Below, piece by piece: positions 26,692-35,040 of a stretch of DNA of 64,000 nucleotides. Below the pieces are notes generated by a model. It worked only from the letters and a program-made list of their open reading frames with translations, searched no databases and was not told the DNA's origin. The first letter of the stretch is position 1. Every line of letters starts with the position of its first letter. The position numbers were made by a program, and so were the translations under genes. This DNA comes from DASQHW01 sp038238245 (GTDB lineage Bacteria > Actinomycetota > Acidimicrobiia > IMCC26256 > PALSA-610), in the NCBI GenBank assembly GCA_038238245.1, contig JBBRXX010000020.1:1-64000 (forward strand), given 5' to 3'.

Positions 26692-26697
26692 CGGGCG

Positions 26698-26703
26698 ATC
26701 GTA
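26698..26703 (-). promoter_or_regulatory. -10 box (TACGAT), leaderless type
   Basis: TACGAT on the minus strand is followed by 6 bases and the aldo/keto reductase ATG, with no ribosome-binding site between. Confidence 0.45.
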
Positions 26704-26729
26704 CTGAGAGCGGCGGCCCGATGGCGGGC

Positions 26730-26981
26730 TCAGCCGGCCTGTCGATCCTCACGGGCGGCGGCCCGTACGCCGTAGGCGAGGACGATCGGCAGGGGCAGCA
26801 CCACGCAGCTCGCCACGAGTCCGGTGACCGAGACCGCAACGGTCCACTCGGGGAAGCCGGTCGCGACCCCGACGAAGAAGGCGACGATCGCGATGCCGAG
26901 TGCGGTGTACCCGACGCGCTTGCCGAGCGCGGCCGCGCGCGCGACTCGGGCGCGGCGAGCGACCACCGGGTCGTCTACCAC
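26730..26981 (-). CDS. Small two-helix membrane protein, 83 residues
   Basis: Starts with GTG 7 bases inside the glycosyltransferase 3' end, giving MVDDPVVARRARVARAAALG. It contains two membrane helices (YTALGIAIVAFFVGVATGF and LVASCVVLPLPIVLAYGV) and a charged tail. The basic N-terminus suggests both ends face the cytoplasm. Function unknown; overlap with the glycosyltransferase indicates cotranslation. Confidence 0.7.
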   Translation of the reverse strand: MVDDPVVARRARVARAAALGKRVGYTALGIAIVAFFVGVATGFPEWTVAVSVTGLVASCVVLPLPIVLAYGVRAAAREDRQAG

Positions 26982-28066
26982 GCGAGCCACCCGTGCGCCG
27001 CGAACGCCTCGTCGATCGCCACCGGCAGATCCGCGAGCGCGAAGGACAGCTCGGCGCGACGCACGTTGGCGTCGAAGTACCGATCGCAGACCTCGGCGGG
27101 TTCGGCGAGGAACCGCACGAGCTGCTCGGGATGCTCCGTCGAGAACACTCGCACACCCGACGCGAGAAGCTCCGCGAGGACCGGGTACGGGTACGCGACA
27201 CACGGACGGCGGAACGCGGTGGCCTCGATGATCGGGTTGCCGAACCCTTCCCACGTCGATGGGAACACGACGAGGTCCGCCGCCGCGTACGCATCGCCGG
27301 CGTCGCCGGCACGACCCATCGTCACGGGCACGGGTAATCGGTCGAGGATCCGTTCGAGCGTCGGCGCATAACCGTCTTCGGCGGGACCGGAGAGCCAGTA
27401 TTGGATCGCGCGATCGGGCGCGAGGTGATGCAGGCGTTGCGCGAACCGGATGCCACCGGGCACGTTCTTGCGCTCGATCGCACGGGCAGGTTGGAACAGC
27501 ACGAAGTCGTCGTCGGTGAACCCGAACGCCTTCCGGGTCGCGGCGCGGTCGCCGGGCGGCGGCGCGAGGTCGAAGTAGTTGTGGATCGTCGTGACGTTCT
27601 CGTAGCGACGGGCCTGGAGCTCGCGCCTGCTGCGCAGGTTGACGGTGGCGTGCAACGCCCCCTCGATCCGAGGAGGGAAGTCGGCCTCCAGGTGCTGCAT
27701 ATTTCGGCGCTGCCAGGGCAGGTCGTGGTGGCGGAGCACGACGCGACCGGAATGTTGCGCCGCGGCCAGGGCGACCGCTGTTGCGGCGCTCCGGTTGAGC
27801 GGCAGCGAGCAGATGTTGTCGACGACGACGAGATCGGCCCCGCCGATCGCTGCGGTGATCGCGCGCTCGTCGGGTGGTTCAGTGGCGTCGATGGCAAGTG
27901 TCGGCAACACGACGTCGTCGGTCTGACCCCCGTCTTCGATCGAGCCCGCGACGCGACGGTTTGCGAATCCCAGCTCGCGCAGCGCCCACTGCCACTTGCG
28001 CGCTTCGACCGAGACGCCATCGTCACCACCGAGGCGGAACGAGATCGTGACGGCCTGCCGTCCCAT
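26975..28066 (-). CDS. Glycosyltransferase, GT4-like family
   Basis: GT-B-fold enzyme of 363 residues. The C-terminal nucleotide-sugar domain shows FQPARAIERKNVPGGIRFAQ and STWEGFGNPIIEATAFRRP, the E-x7-E motif of family 4 retaining transferases. The N-terminal domain (SFRLGGDDGVSVEARKWQWA) resembles the mannosylglycerate/ mannosylglucosyl type acceptor domain start. Cytoplasmic; donor and acceptor unknown. A small membrane protein overlaps its end, and a gene for a hypothetical protein lies just upstream. Confidence 0.85.
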   Translation of the reverse strand: MGRQAVTISFRLGGDDGVSVEARKWQWALRELGFANRRVAGSIEDGGQTDDVVLPTLAIDATEPPDERAITAAIGGADLVVVDNICSLPLNRSAATAVALAAAQHSGRVVLRHHDLPWQRRNMQHLEADFPPRIEGALHATVNLRSRRELQARRYENVTTIHNYFDLAPPPGDRAATRKAFGFTDDDFVLFQPARAIERKNVPGGIRFAQRLHHLAPDRAIQYWLSGPAEDGYAPTLERILDRLPVPVTMGRAGDAGDAYAAADLVVFPSTWEGFGNPIIEATAFRRPCVAYPYPVLAELLASGVRVFSTEHPEQLVRFLAEPAEVCDRYFDANVRRAELSFALADLPVAIDEAFAAHGWLAW

Positions 28067-28087
28067 ATCTCGCCGAGGGTAGGCGCG

Positions 28088-28735
28088 TCAGGGGACGTTG
28101 ACGTATGTGAGGCGACGGTTCGTCGCGTCGAGCACGGCACGGGCCACTGCGTCGGCTTGTTGTTGCGGCCGCACGATGGCCGAACCCGAGACGAGCTGCT
28201 CGGACGGCGGCATGACGAACACGATGGTCACGACCGCAATGTCGTGCGCACCGACGCGAACGATCTGTGCGTGATCGACATCTATGCGCTCCGCCGCCGG
28301 CTCGAGCTGGCGGAGTGCGTCGACGGTGGCGGCGGCGACGAGCCGATGACGGGCCGTCGTGGCGATCGAGCCCTCGGCAAAGCCGACGGCCTCGTCGTCT
28401 TCACGGGCGAGCGTGACGCGCACGAGCGAACGCAGTCCGTTCGCCTCGGCCGTGATCACCACGATCGACGGCCGGATGTCGGGGGCGATCCTGTCGTCGA
28501 GGACATTGCCGCCGAGCTGCACCACGCTGATGAGGCGGCGGTCGAGGTCGAGCCCGAAGGACGCGAGCGCGATCGACTGGACGTCGCGCACGATCTGCTT
28601 CGGGTGTTTGCCGGGGTGGGCGACGATGTGCACCTCCGAGACCCGGCCGTCGGCCTCGGAGACCATCCGCGCGATGGAGACGTCGGGCAGCCGGCAGATC
28701 TCCCGTTCCACTTCGGTGAGGTCGAGCTCGGTCAC
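28088..28735 (-). CDS. Conserved hypothetical protein, 215 residues
   Basis: Starts with GTG (VTELDLTEVEREICRLP). It contains the segment VHIVAHPGKHPKQIVRDVQS, followed by ASFGLDLDRRLISVVQL, then a second alpha/beta half (VRVTLAREDDEAVGFAEGS, ATVDALRQLEPAAERIDVDH). Two similar ACT-like halves are plausible from the repeated strand-helix pattern. It has no signal peptide or membrane helix. The combination is familiar from actinobacterial genomes but has no function known to me. Confidence 0.7.
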   Translation of the reverse strand: MTELDLTEVEREICRLPDVSIARMVSEADGRVSEVHIVAHPGKHPKQIVRDVQSIALASFGLDLDRRLISVVQLGGNVLDDRIAPDIRPSIVVITAEANGLRSLVRVTLAREDDEAVGFAEGSIATTARHRLVAAATVDALRQLEPAAERIDVDHAQIVRVGAHDIAVVTIVFVMPPSEQLVSGSAIVRPQQQADAVARAVLDATNRRLTYVNVP

Positions 28736-29122
28736 GCCCGTTCTTTTCTCCGCGGCTCCCGGCGCACCGAGACTACGCACCGGCCCGGCCCGGGCGGCTG
28801 ATCCCCTGCCCCCGGGCGGGGATGTCGGAAGTTCTTGCGCAATTGGTGCGATCCCGCGAGAATTCATGGAAAGACCTGGTCGGGCGGTCGCACCGGGTTG
28901 CGTTTGGTGCACCCGAATGTTGCCTCTGTGAGCCATGGGGCGACGGGCATCAGGTATCGCGCGGCGAACTGGGAGTGGCCTACGGCGCAACGATCCAGGA
29001 GATAGACGGCAAGGCCTCGGGCCGGACCTCTTCTCTTCACAACGGCAAGTCCCTGAGCGGAGCGGATGCCCTGTCGCACCTAGCGGTGAGCGGCGGAGGA
29101 TCAGACGCAAGGGGGAATTCTC
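28736..29122. other. 387-base gap with several hairpins, possible structured leader
   Basis: Non-coding stretch upstream of a 29-residue peptide gene and an HD-domain gene. It holds a hairpin at 28894-28915 (CGGGT-T-GC stem closing on GC-ACCCG around GTTTGGT), a direct repeat ACGGCAAG at 29006-29013 and 29042-29049, and the short hairpin CACC-TAGC-GGTG near 29078-29089. This looks like a long 5' leader, but I cannot match it to a known riboswitch. A partial likeness of GACGGCAAGGCCTCGGGCC to the c-di-GMP-I core is too weak to call. Confidence 0.35.
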
Positions 29123-29212
29123 GTGAAGAAATTTGCTGTCCGTGTGAGTGTCGTCGGCGGCGGGCTCGTATCACTCCTGCTCGCCGGAGGCGCCAGCCTG
29201 AAATGGCGATAG
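29123..29212 (+). CDS. 29-residue hydrophobic peptide
   Basis: GTG-initiated short gene with a strong ribosome-binding site (AAGGGGGAA, about 5 bases before the start). It encodes MKKFAVRVSVVGG followed by a hydrophobic stretch (LVSLLLAGGASL) and KWR. The basic start and single hydrophobic run look like a signal peptide or a one-span micropeptide. It lies 72 bases before the HD-domain protein gene and may be its leader peptide or an independent small protein. Confidence 0.5.
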   Translation: MKKFAVRVSVVGGGLVSLLLAGGASLKWR

Positions 29213-29284
29213 TCGGTGTACACGTCCGGCCCGCGGCCTTGCCGCCTCTCTCCTTGCTTGTGTTCGAGCCGAAATAGACACCGA

Positions 29285-30604
29285 ATGACCCAGCGCATCA
29301 GTCTCCGCGTCCTCGGGACGGCCATGCTTGCGTGCTCGATCGCGCTCGCGATCGCGCTCGGTGTGCTGGACGGTGCACCGCGGCTGTCAACGGTCCTGAT
29401 CTTCGTGGCGGTGATGCTCTTCAGCGAGCACCGCGCGGTGCAGGTGACAGAGCGGGTCGCGGCCGGCACCGGGCTCATGATCGGCATGGCGGCCGTCGTG
29501 GCACTCCATCCCGACGGCACGCTGTTGGGGCCGGTGATCGTCGGGATGGCGAGCGGCGTCGAGTGGGTCACGATCCGCAGACGGGAGTGGCATCTCGTCG
29601 CGCTCAACCTGTCGACGGGCGGCCTCACGATCCTTGCCGCGGCTGCAGGGTACGGCGCGGTCACGACTGTGGTCGGCGACCATCTCCCGGGCGCGCTCGT
29701 CGCGGCGCTCGCCGCGACGACGTGTTACGCCCTTGCCTACACGCTCGTTTTCGCGACGGGTTCCTACCTGACGGGTCAATCGAGCTTCTCGGCGGTGCTC
29801 ATCCAGGTCACCCCGATCGTTGTCCAGCAGCTCGCCTTCGGCGTTCTCGGCTTCTTCGTCGGTCGGCTCTATCTCTCGCTCGGTCCCGCCGTCGTGCTGC
29901 TGATCATCGTGCCGATTCTCATCGCGCGCGAGATGTTCGCGTCCTACATGCGCGTCAAGGAGTCTCACGAGGAAACCGTGCACATGCTCATCCGGGCGCT
30001 CGAGGCGAAGGACCGGTACACCGCCGGCCACGCCGAACGCGTCGCAGACTACGCGCGCTACATGGGTGAGTCCCTCAACTTCATGCCGTCACGCATGGAG
30101 CGCCTGCGGTTCGCCGCGCTCATGCACGACATCGGCAAGCTCGTCGTGCCGAACCATCTGCTCAACAAGCCGGGACGCCTCACCGCTGACGAGTTTGCGC
30201 TCGTGCGCGTGCACGAGAAGGTCAGTGTGGAGATGTTGAGTCACATCGATTTCCTGGAACCGATCGCGGGCGCGGGACACAGCGACAACACCCGCTTCGA
30301 CCCCGACGATTCCGACCACCCGATCGAGCCCTACATCGTGATGATCGCGGACGCGTACGACGCGATGACCTCCACCCGCGCCTACCGCAAGGCGTTGACC
30401 CAGGAGGTCGCGTTCCAGGAGCTGCGCGACAAGGCCGGGATCCAGTTCCACCCCGCCTGCGTGGAGGCGCTCATCTCCGCGCTCGAGCATCGGGGCGAGA
30501 AGCACGGCGCCGGTCACGAGCAGTCGGAGGAGTTCGAGGACGCTCCGGACGTCGGTGTGGGCTCGGCCGGTCTCGGCGATCTGCTGCCGAGCGACGCCGG
30601 CTGA
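29285..30604 (+). CDS. Membrane HD-GYP-like phosphohydrolase
   Basis: Protein of 439 residues. Residues 1-215 form about seven membrane helices (an N-terminal sensor region), and residues about 230-400 form an HD domain with GHAERVADYARYMG, HDIGK (His281-Lys285) and IADAYDAMTSTRAYRKAL, as in HD-GYP proteins. The HHExxxGxGYP segment is replaced by GAGHSDNTRFDPDD, so c-di-GMP hydrolysis is not assured. The acidic C-terminal tail is low complexity. A similar protein with a degenerate HD site follows. Confidence 0.88.
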   Translation: MTQRISLRVLGTAMLACSIALAIALGVLDGAPRLSTVLIFVAVMLFSEHRAVQVTERVAAGTGLMIGMAAVVALHPDGTLLGPVIVGMASGVEWVTIRRREWHLVALNLSTGGLTILAAAAGYGAVTTVVGDHLPGALVAALAATTCYALAYTLVFATGSYLTGQSSFSAVLIQVTPIVVQQLAFGVLGFFVGRLYLSLGPAVVLLIIVPILIAREMFASYMRVKESHEETVHMLIRALEAKDRYTAGHAERVADYARYMGESLNFMPSRMERLRFAALMHDIGKLVVPNHLLNKPGRLTADEFALVRVHEKVSVEMLSHIDFLEPIAGAGHSDNTRFDPDDSDHPIEPYIVMIADAYDAMTSTRAYRKALTQEVAFQELRDKAGIQFHPACVEALISALEHRGEKHGAGHEQSEEFEDAPDVGVGSAGLGDLLPSDAG

Positions 30605-30752
30605 TCCTCCCGGCCGGGGGATTCCCGCTCCGGGAGGTCCCAGCGGCCAGAATTGCCGGCTATCGGCACCGAAACGGCACTCAGCGGAGCTTCGGCGGTG
30701 CCGATGCACATATGTGCACTCCGAGACCAACGACGCCGAGAGGACGGTTGAG

Positions 30753-31910
30753 GTGACCCGGCGTCGCCACGTGGCGCTCGTAATGATCGCGGCGGTGGTC
30801 GCGGGCACCATCTCGCACTTCGTCTCGCCCGACGGGGCCGGGGCCGCGCTCTGCTTCCTGGCGGGCGGCCTCGTGCTCGGTGAGCTGCTGGTGCTCCGAC
30901 TCGAAGACGGGAGCGCGCTCCCGCTCTCTTTTGCGGTCCTCGTGGTGATCGCGTCGTCGTTCACGTTCCCCGAGTACGCCTACGCAGTGCTCGGTGCCGA
31001 GCTGATCTCGGTCGTGTTGCGTCTCGACGACCGGTCGACGAGCTGGCAGCTGACGATGTTCGTACAGCGCCTCACGGTGGCGGGTGCGACGTTCGGGGCG
31101 TACAGCGTCGCGACCAATCTTCTCGATCATCGGGAGAACGTTGCGACGGTGCTGCTGTCGCTGGCGGCCGCCGCGCTCGCGCAGGTCCTGGTCGACGTGA
31201 CGATGCGGAGGGTGTTCCGTCTCGGGACGCCGTTCTCGTCGCGCGGACGCCTGGCATGGCTCGCGATCGCGTCCTCGGGCATGTTGATGGCCATCGGCTA
31301 CCGCGGCGTGGGCGGCGAGGGCCGGGTCGGCATCTGGGGTCCGCTGCTGTTCTCCACCCCCTTGCTCGCGGCGTGGTACGCGTTCGAACGACTCGACTCG
31401 GCAACACGCTCCTACCGACAGACCATCGAGGCGCTCGCGATGGCGCCCGAGCTCGGCGGTCTGGTCCCGACCGGGCACTCCCAACGCGTCGCGGCACTTG
31501 CGTCGGCGATGGGGGAAACCCTTGGTCTGCCACCGTCGGATGTGCACGACCTCGAGATGGCCGCGCTGCTCCATCACCTCGGCGAGGTGACGCTCGATGA
31601 GCCCGCGGACACGACGGCGAGGACGGGCCAGGCGGAGGTCGCGGCCGTGACGAGCGCGATGATGCGCGAGATCCGCCCGCTGGCCGCGGCCGGCGACCTC
31701 GTCGCAGGAGAATGTGACGACCCCAAGCGGCGTCTTGCCGTGCAAGTGCTGCGCATCGCAAGCGAGTACGACGACCTCACCGCGCGTGATCTCACGCCCG
31801 GCGACCTCGCCCTCGAGTCCTTGCGCTCCGCCCCTGCGTACGTCTACGACGAGCGGGTCTTCGTCGCGCTGGAGCGCGTGCTGCGCGAGCGCGTGGGCAC
31901 TGCGTCGTAA
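30753..31910 (+). CDS. Membrane protein with degenerate HD domain
   Basis: Paralog of the preceding protein, 385 residues, GTG start with GAGG about 10 bases upstream. Residues 1-230 contain about seven helices; the C-terminal part has GHSQRVAALASAMGETLG and HHLGE at 274-278 where the active protein has HDIGK. Loss of the metal-binding Asp and of the Lys predicts no phosphohydrolase activity. A signalling, ligand-binding or dimer partner role for the intact HD protein is inferred. Confidence 0.82.
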   Translation: MTRRRHVALVMIAAVVAGTISHFVSPDGAGAALCFLAGGLVLGELLVLRLEDGSALPLSFAVLVVIASSFTFPEYAYAVLGAELISVVLRLDDRSTSWQLTMFVQRLTVAGATFGAYSVATNLLDHRENVATVLLSLAAAALAQVLVDVTMRRVFRLGTPFSSRGRLAWLAIASSGMLMAIGYRGVGGEGRVGIWGPLLFSTPLLAAWYAFERLDSATRSYRQTIEALAMAPELGGLVPTGHSQRVAALASAMGETLGLPPSDVHDLEMAALLHHLGEVTLDEPADTTARTGQAEVAAVTSAMMREIRPLAAAGDLVAGECDDPKRRLAVQVLRIASEYDDLTARDLTPGDLALESLRSAPAYVYDERVFVALERVLRERVGTAS

Positions 31911-31916
31911 GCCGCG

Positions 31917-32555
31917 TCAGACGCGCTGCGCCGGGAAGGCGGCGGCGGAGACGAGCTCCCGCCCGCGGCTCCGTAAGTCGATCGTGCCCGCGGCATCGAT
32001 CGTGTCCGGCAGATCGACCGTAATCGTGCGGCGCGACTTCGCCCGCCGGCTCGCGTTGAACGCCAGGTCGCAGAGACCGACCGCGAGAATCAAATCACCG
32101 AAGCTCAGCACGGTGTCGTAGGGATGCTCGAGCACGATGATGTCCGAGAGGAACCGCAGCTTGTCGTCCGGCTGCTGGATGTGGTGCTTCACGGTCGGTT
32201 TGGTCCACGTCTCGCTCTGCCACTTGGCGGGGATCTTCACCGGCATGCCCTGGTTCAGCGTGATCACCAGCGCGTTGCATGCGATGCCGATGATCACGAT
32301 TCCCATGCCGCGCAGCACGAAATTGCGCGCCGCGAACCCGAGGATCAGCACGTATGACGCGACGAGGAGACCGAACCCGATGTCGTGCCACCGATCGCGC
32401 GGGATCGACACGTACTCGAGAAAGATCTGGACACCGAGGCCGGCAAACAGCAGCCAGCCGAGGTGCCAGTCGATCCTGAGCAGCCGTGCGTACGAACCCC
32501 GTGTCACGAGCGGGATCACCAGCGCTACCGCGACGGCGATCAGGAGCACCAGCAC
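31917..32555 (-). CDS. DUF5317-type membrane protein
   Basis: Protein of 212 residues with about five membrane helices starting VLVLLIAVAVALVIPLV, then RIDWHLGWLLFAGLGVQIF, and the characteristic VITLNQGMPV before an extracytoplasmic segment, followed by another helix. This pattern matches DUF5317; no function is known. GTG at 32555 is chosen since TACCAT lies 7 bases upstream and the frame further up runs into the divergent gene. It is divergent from an enoyl-CoA hydratase gene. Confidence 0.7.
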   Translation of the reverse strand: MLVLLIAVAVALVIPLVTRGSYARLLRIDWHLGWLLFAGLGVQIFLEYVSIPRDRWHDIGFGLLVASYVLILGFAARNFVLRGMGIVIIGIACNALVITLNQGMPVKIPAKWQSETWTKPTVKHHIQQPDDKLRFLSDIIVLEHPYDTVLSFGDLILAVGLCDLAFNASRRAKSRRTITVDLPDTIDAAGTIDLRSRGRELVSAAAFPAQRV

Positions 32556-32562
32556 GCCGACA

Positions 32563-32580
32563 ATGGTAGGCGAATACCAT
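32563..32580. promoter_or_regulatory. Back-to-back TACCAT -10 boxes in a 33-base divergent gap
   Basis: The minus-strand TACCAT (32563-32568) ends 7 bases before the DUF5317 GTG, and the plus-strand TACCAT (32575-32580) ends 8 bases before the enoyl-CoA hydratase GTG. The two boxes are 6 bases apart, so RNA polymerase binding to one should exclude the other. Confidence 0.4.
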
Positions 32581-32588
32581 CCGGATTC

Positions 32589-33386
32589 GTGGCAATCCCC
32601 GAAGTGTTGTACGAGGTCGCAGATGGCGTCGCCCGGACGACGATCAACCGTCCCGAGCGCCGCAACGCCATGTCGTTCGGCGTGATGCACGGACTGCGCG
32701 ACGCGATGGCACGCGCCAAGGCCGACGACGCGGCTCGGGTGGTCGTGTTGACCGGCGCCGGCGACAGAGCCTTCTGCGCGGGGGCCGACCTCGTCGGCGC
32801 CGGGAGCGGTGATCGAGGCATTGCCGATGGTGCCGCGACGGCCCACGACGGCCGGGGACTGCTCGCCGATCTGTTCCGCGACATGTGGTCACTGGGAAAG
32901 CCGATCATCGCCCGCGTGCGTGGATACGCGCTCGCGGGTGGATTCGGCCTGGCGTGCGCGTGCGACCTGATCGTCGCCGCGGATGACGCGGTCTTCGGTA
33001 CGCCCGAGATCAACGTCGGCTTGTGGCCGTACATGATCACGGTGCCACTCCTGCGGTCGATGCCGCCGAAGACCGCGCTCGACCTGATGATGACCGGCCG
33101 CCGTGTGTCCGCAGAAGAAGGAGCGCGCATCGGGTTCGTGCAACGGGTCGCGCCCGTCGCGGAGCTCGACGCCGCGGTGGACGAGCTCGCGGCGTCGCTC
33201 GCGAGCAAGAGCCCGTTGATCATGCGATGGGGGCGTGACTCCTTCTACCGCGTGCTCGAGATGGACGCCGACGCCGCGCTCTCGTACCTGCAAGGCATGC
33301 TCACGATCACGTCGCAGACCGAGGACGCGGCCGAGGGCGTCGCCGCGTTCGCCGAGAAGCGCGCACCACTCTGGAAGGGAAAATAG
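32589..33386 (+). CDS. Enoyl-CoA hydratase/isomerase family protein
   Basis: Crotonase-fold protein of 265 residues starting at GTG (VAIPEVLYEVADGVARTTI). It has the oxyanion segments DRAFCAGADLVG and GYALAGGFGLACACDLIVAA and the trimer region PEINVGLWPYMITVPLLRSM. The usual catalytic Glu pair is not obvious, so the exact reaction is open. It heads a plus-strand block with a carboxyltransferase and a biotin carrier, consistent with acyl-CoA breakdown. Confidence 0.88.
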   Translation: MAIPEVLYEVADGVARTTINRPERRNAMSFGVMHGLRDAMARAKADDAARVVVLTGAGDRAFCAGADLVGAGSGDRGIADGAATAHDGRGLLADLFRDMWSLGKPIIARVRGYALAGGFGLACACDLIVAADDAVFGTPEINVGLWPYMITVPLLRSMPPKTALDLMMTGRRVSAEEGARIGFVQRVAPVAELDAAVDELAASLASKSPLIMRWGRDSFYRVLEMDADAALSYLQGMLTITSQTEDAAEGVAAFAEKRAPLWKGK

Positions 33387-33475
33387 TGCCGAGCAAGCGT
33401 CGTGAGGCGGGTACCCCGCCGAACAGCGAGCGGGGCCCGAGCGGCCCGGCCCGCAGGACCGAGAGCGGATCATGA
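33386..33475 (+). CDS. Possible 29-residue basic linker peptide
   Basis: GTG at 33386 overlaps the stop of the upstream hydratase by one base, and its TGA overlaps the carboxyltransferase ATG (ATGA). The encoded peptide (VPSKRREAGTPPNSERG, then PSGPARRTESGS) is basic and Pro/Gly/Ser-rich, without a fold. The perfect nesting suggests a translational bridge, but it may be coincidence. Confidence 0.25.
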   Translation: MPSKRREAGTPPNSERGPSGPARRTESGS

Positions 33476-35040
33476 GCGATCAGCGGCATGACTGGGGGCC
33501 CCTGGTCGAGGACCTGGAGAAGCGCAAGGAGCGCGCGCTCGGCATGGGCGGGCCCGACCGGATCGAACGGCAACGGTCGCTCGGCAAGCTGACGGTGCGC
33601 GAGCGCCTCGACCTGTTGCTCGACCGGGGCACGTGGGTGGAGTACGGCCTCCTCGCCGATCACATGGATGCGGGACTGGGCGATCGCTACCTCGCAGCCG
33701 ACGGCGCGGTGACCGGCGTCGGCGAGATCGAAGGCCGTCCCGTCGCGGTGGCCGCGTACGACTTCACGGTGATGGCCGGCTCGATGGGCGGAGTGGGGGA
33801 GACCAAGATCTCGCGCATGCGCGAGCATTCGCTGCGCCAGCGCATCCCGTTCGTGTGGCTGCTCGACTCGGCCGGCGCCCGCATTCAATCGACCAGCGGC
33901 TCCTCGTTCGCCGGGGCGGGCGCGCTCTTCCGCGAGCAGGTCGCGATGAGCGGCGTGGTGCCGATGGTCGCGGCGATGCTCGGCCACTGTGCCGCGGGGA
34001 CGGCCTATATCCCGGCGCTCGCGGACTTCGTGCCGATGGTCAAGGGCACGTCGTCGATGGCGCTGGGCGGACGGCACCTCGTGAAGGCCGCGGTGGGCGA
34101 GGACGTGACCGAGGAGGAGATGGGCGGCTCGGCCGTGCACACCAAGATCAGCGGCGTTGCCGATCTCGAGGTCGCCGACGACCGTGAGTGTCTCCAGATC
34201 GTGCGCAAGTATCTGTCGTTCTTCCCGCAGCACAACCGGCAGCCGCCGCCCACGTACGACAGCGGCGACATGATCGACCGGCGAACGGAGCAGCTGTACG
34301 ACATCGTGCCGACCGCGCCGCGCCGCGCGTACGACATGCGCAAGGTTGTGCACGCGATCGTCGACGACGGCGACGTGCTGTGGATGAAGCCGGAGTGGGC
34401 GAAGAACGTGCTCACCGGGCTCGCGCGAATCGGCGCGCAACCCGTCGGCATCGTCGCGAACCAGCCGATGGTGCTGGGCGGCGCGTTGGACGTGAACGCT
34501 GCCGACAAGGCGGCGCGGTTCGTGTGGCTGTGCGACGCGTTCAACATTCCGTTGGTCTTCCTCCACGACGTCCCCGGGTTCATCGTCGGTTCGGCCGTGG
34601 AGAAGCAGGGCATCATCCGGCACGGGGCGAAGATGTTGTTCGCGGTGAGCGAGGCGACCGTACCGAAGATCTCCGTGGTGTTGCGCAAGAGCTACGGCGC
34701 CGGCTACTTCGTCATGAACGGGCTCGCGTACGAAGCCGACTACATCGTCGCATGGCCGACGGCCGAGATCGCGGTGATGGGTCCCGACGGCGCGGTCAAC
34801 ATCATCCACCGGCGAACGCTGGAAGCGATCGAAGACGACGACGAACGGGTCGCCAAGCGACTCGAGCTCGCCGAGCAGATACGCGCCAACATCGACCCGT
34901 ACATCGCGGCCGGTCACGGTCAGCTCGACGACGTGATCGATCCTGCGGACACCAGGGCGGCGATCGCGCGCGGCCTGCGCATCACCGCCGACAAGCGCAT
35001 CGAGCGCCCGTGGCGCAAGCACGGCGTCTTGCCGGTGTGA
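33472..35040 (+). CDS. Acyl-CoA carboxylase, carboxyltransferase (beta) subunit
   Basis: Transfers CO2 from carboxybiotin to an acyl-CoA such as propionyl- or acetyl-CoA. The protein has 522 residues, the usual length. The N-terminal crotonase half includes RERLDLLLDRGTW and LLDSAGARIQ; the C-terminal half has GGALDVNAADKAARFVWLCD, HDVPGFIVGSAVEKQGIIRHGAKM and the acyl-CoA loop KSYGAGYFVMNG. No biotin carboxylase subunit is encoded here; a free biotin carrier follows two genes later. Decarboxylase-type (MmdA-like) use is an alternative. Confidence 0.92.
   Translation: MSDQRHDWGPLVEDLEKRKERALGMGGPDRIERQRSLGKLTVRERLDLLLDRGTWVEYGLLADHMDAGLGDRYLAADGAVTGVGEIEGRPVAVAAYDFTVMAGSMGGVGETKISRMREHSLRQRIPFVWLLDSAGARIQSTSGSSFAGAGALFREQVAMSGVVPMVAAMLGHCAAGTAYIPALADFVPMVKGTSSMALGGRHLVKAAVGEDVTEEEMGGSAVHTKISGVADLEVADDRECLQIVRKYLSFFPQHNRQPPPTYDSGDMIDRRTEQLYDIVPTAPRRAYDMRKVVHAIVDDGDVLWMKPEWAKNVLTGLARIGAQPVGIVANQPMVLGGALDVNAADKAARFVWLCDAFNIPLVFLHDVPGFIVGSAVEKQGIIRHGAKMLFAVSEATVPKISVVLRKSYGAGYFVMNGLAYEADYIVAWPTAEIAVMGPDGAVNIIHRRTLEAIEDDDERVAKRLELAEQIRANIDPYIAAGHGQLDDVIDPADTRAAIARGLRITADKRIERPWRKHGVLPV

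Noticed and set aside
28981..29050. Resemblance to the c-di-GMP-I (GEMM) riboswitch core
   Set aside because: GACGGCAAGGCCTCGGGCC is similar to the GACGCAAAGCC segment, but the upstream GGCAAACC element and the 3' pairing strand are not found in the right places.
33307..35022. Minus-strand open frame opposite the carboxyltransferase
   Set aside because: Shadow of a highly conserved gene; no domain and biased composition.
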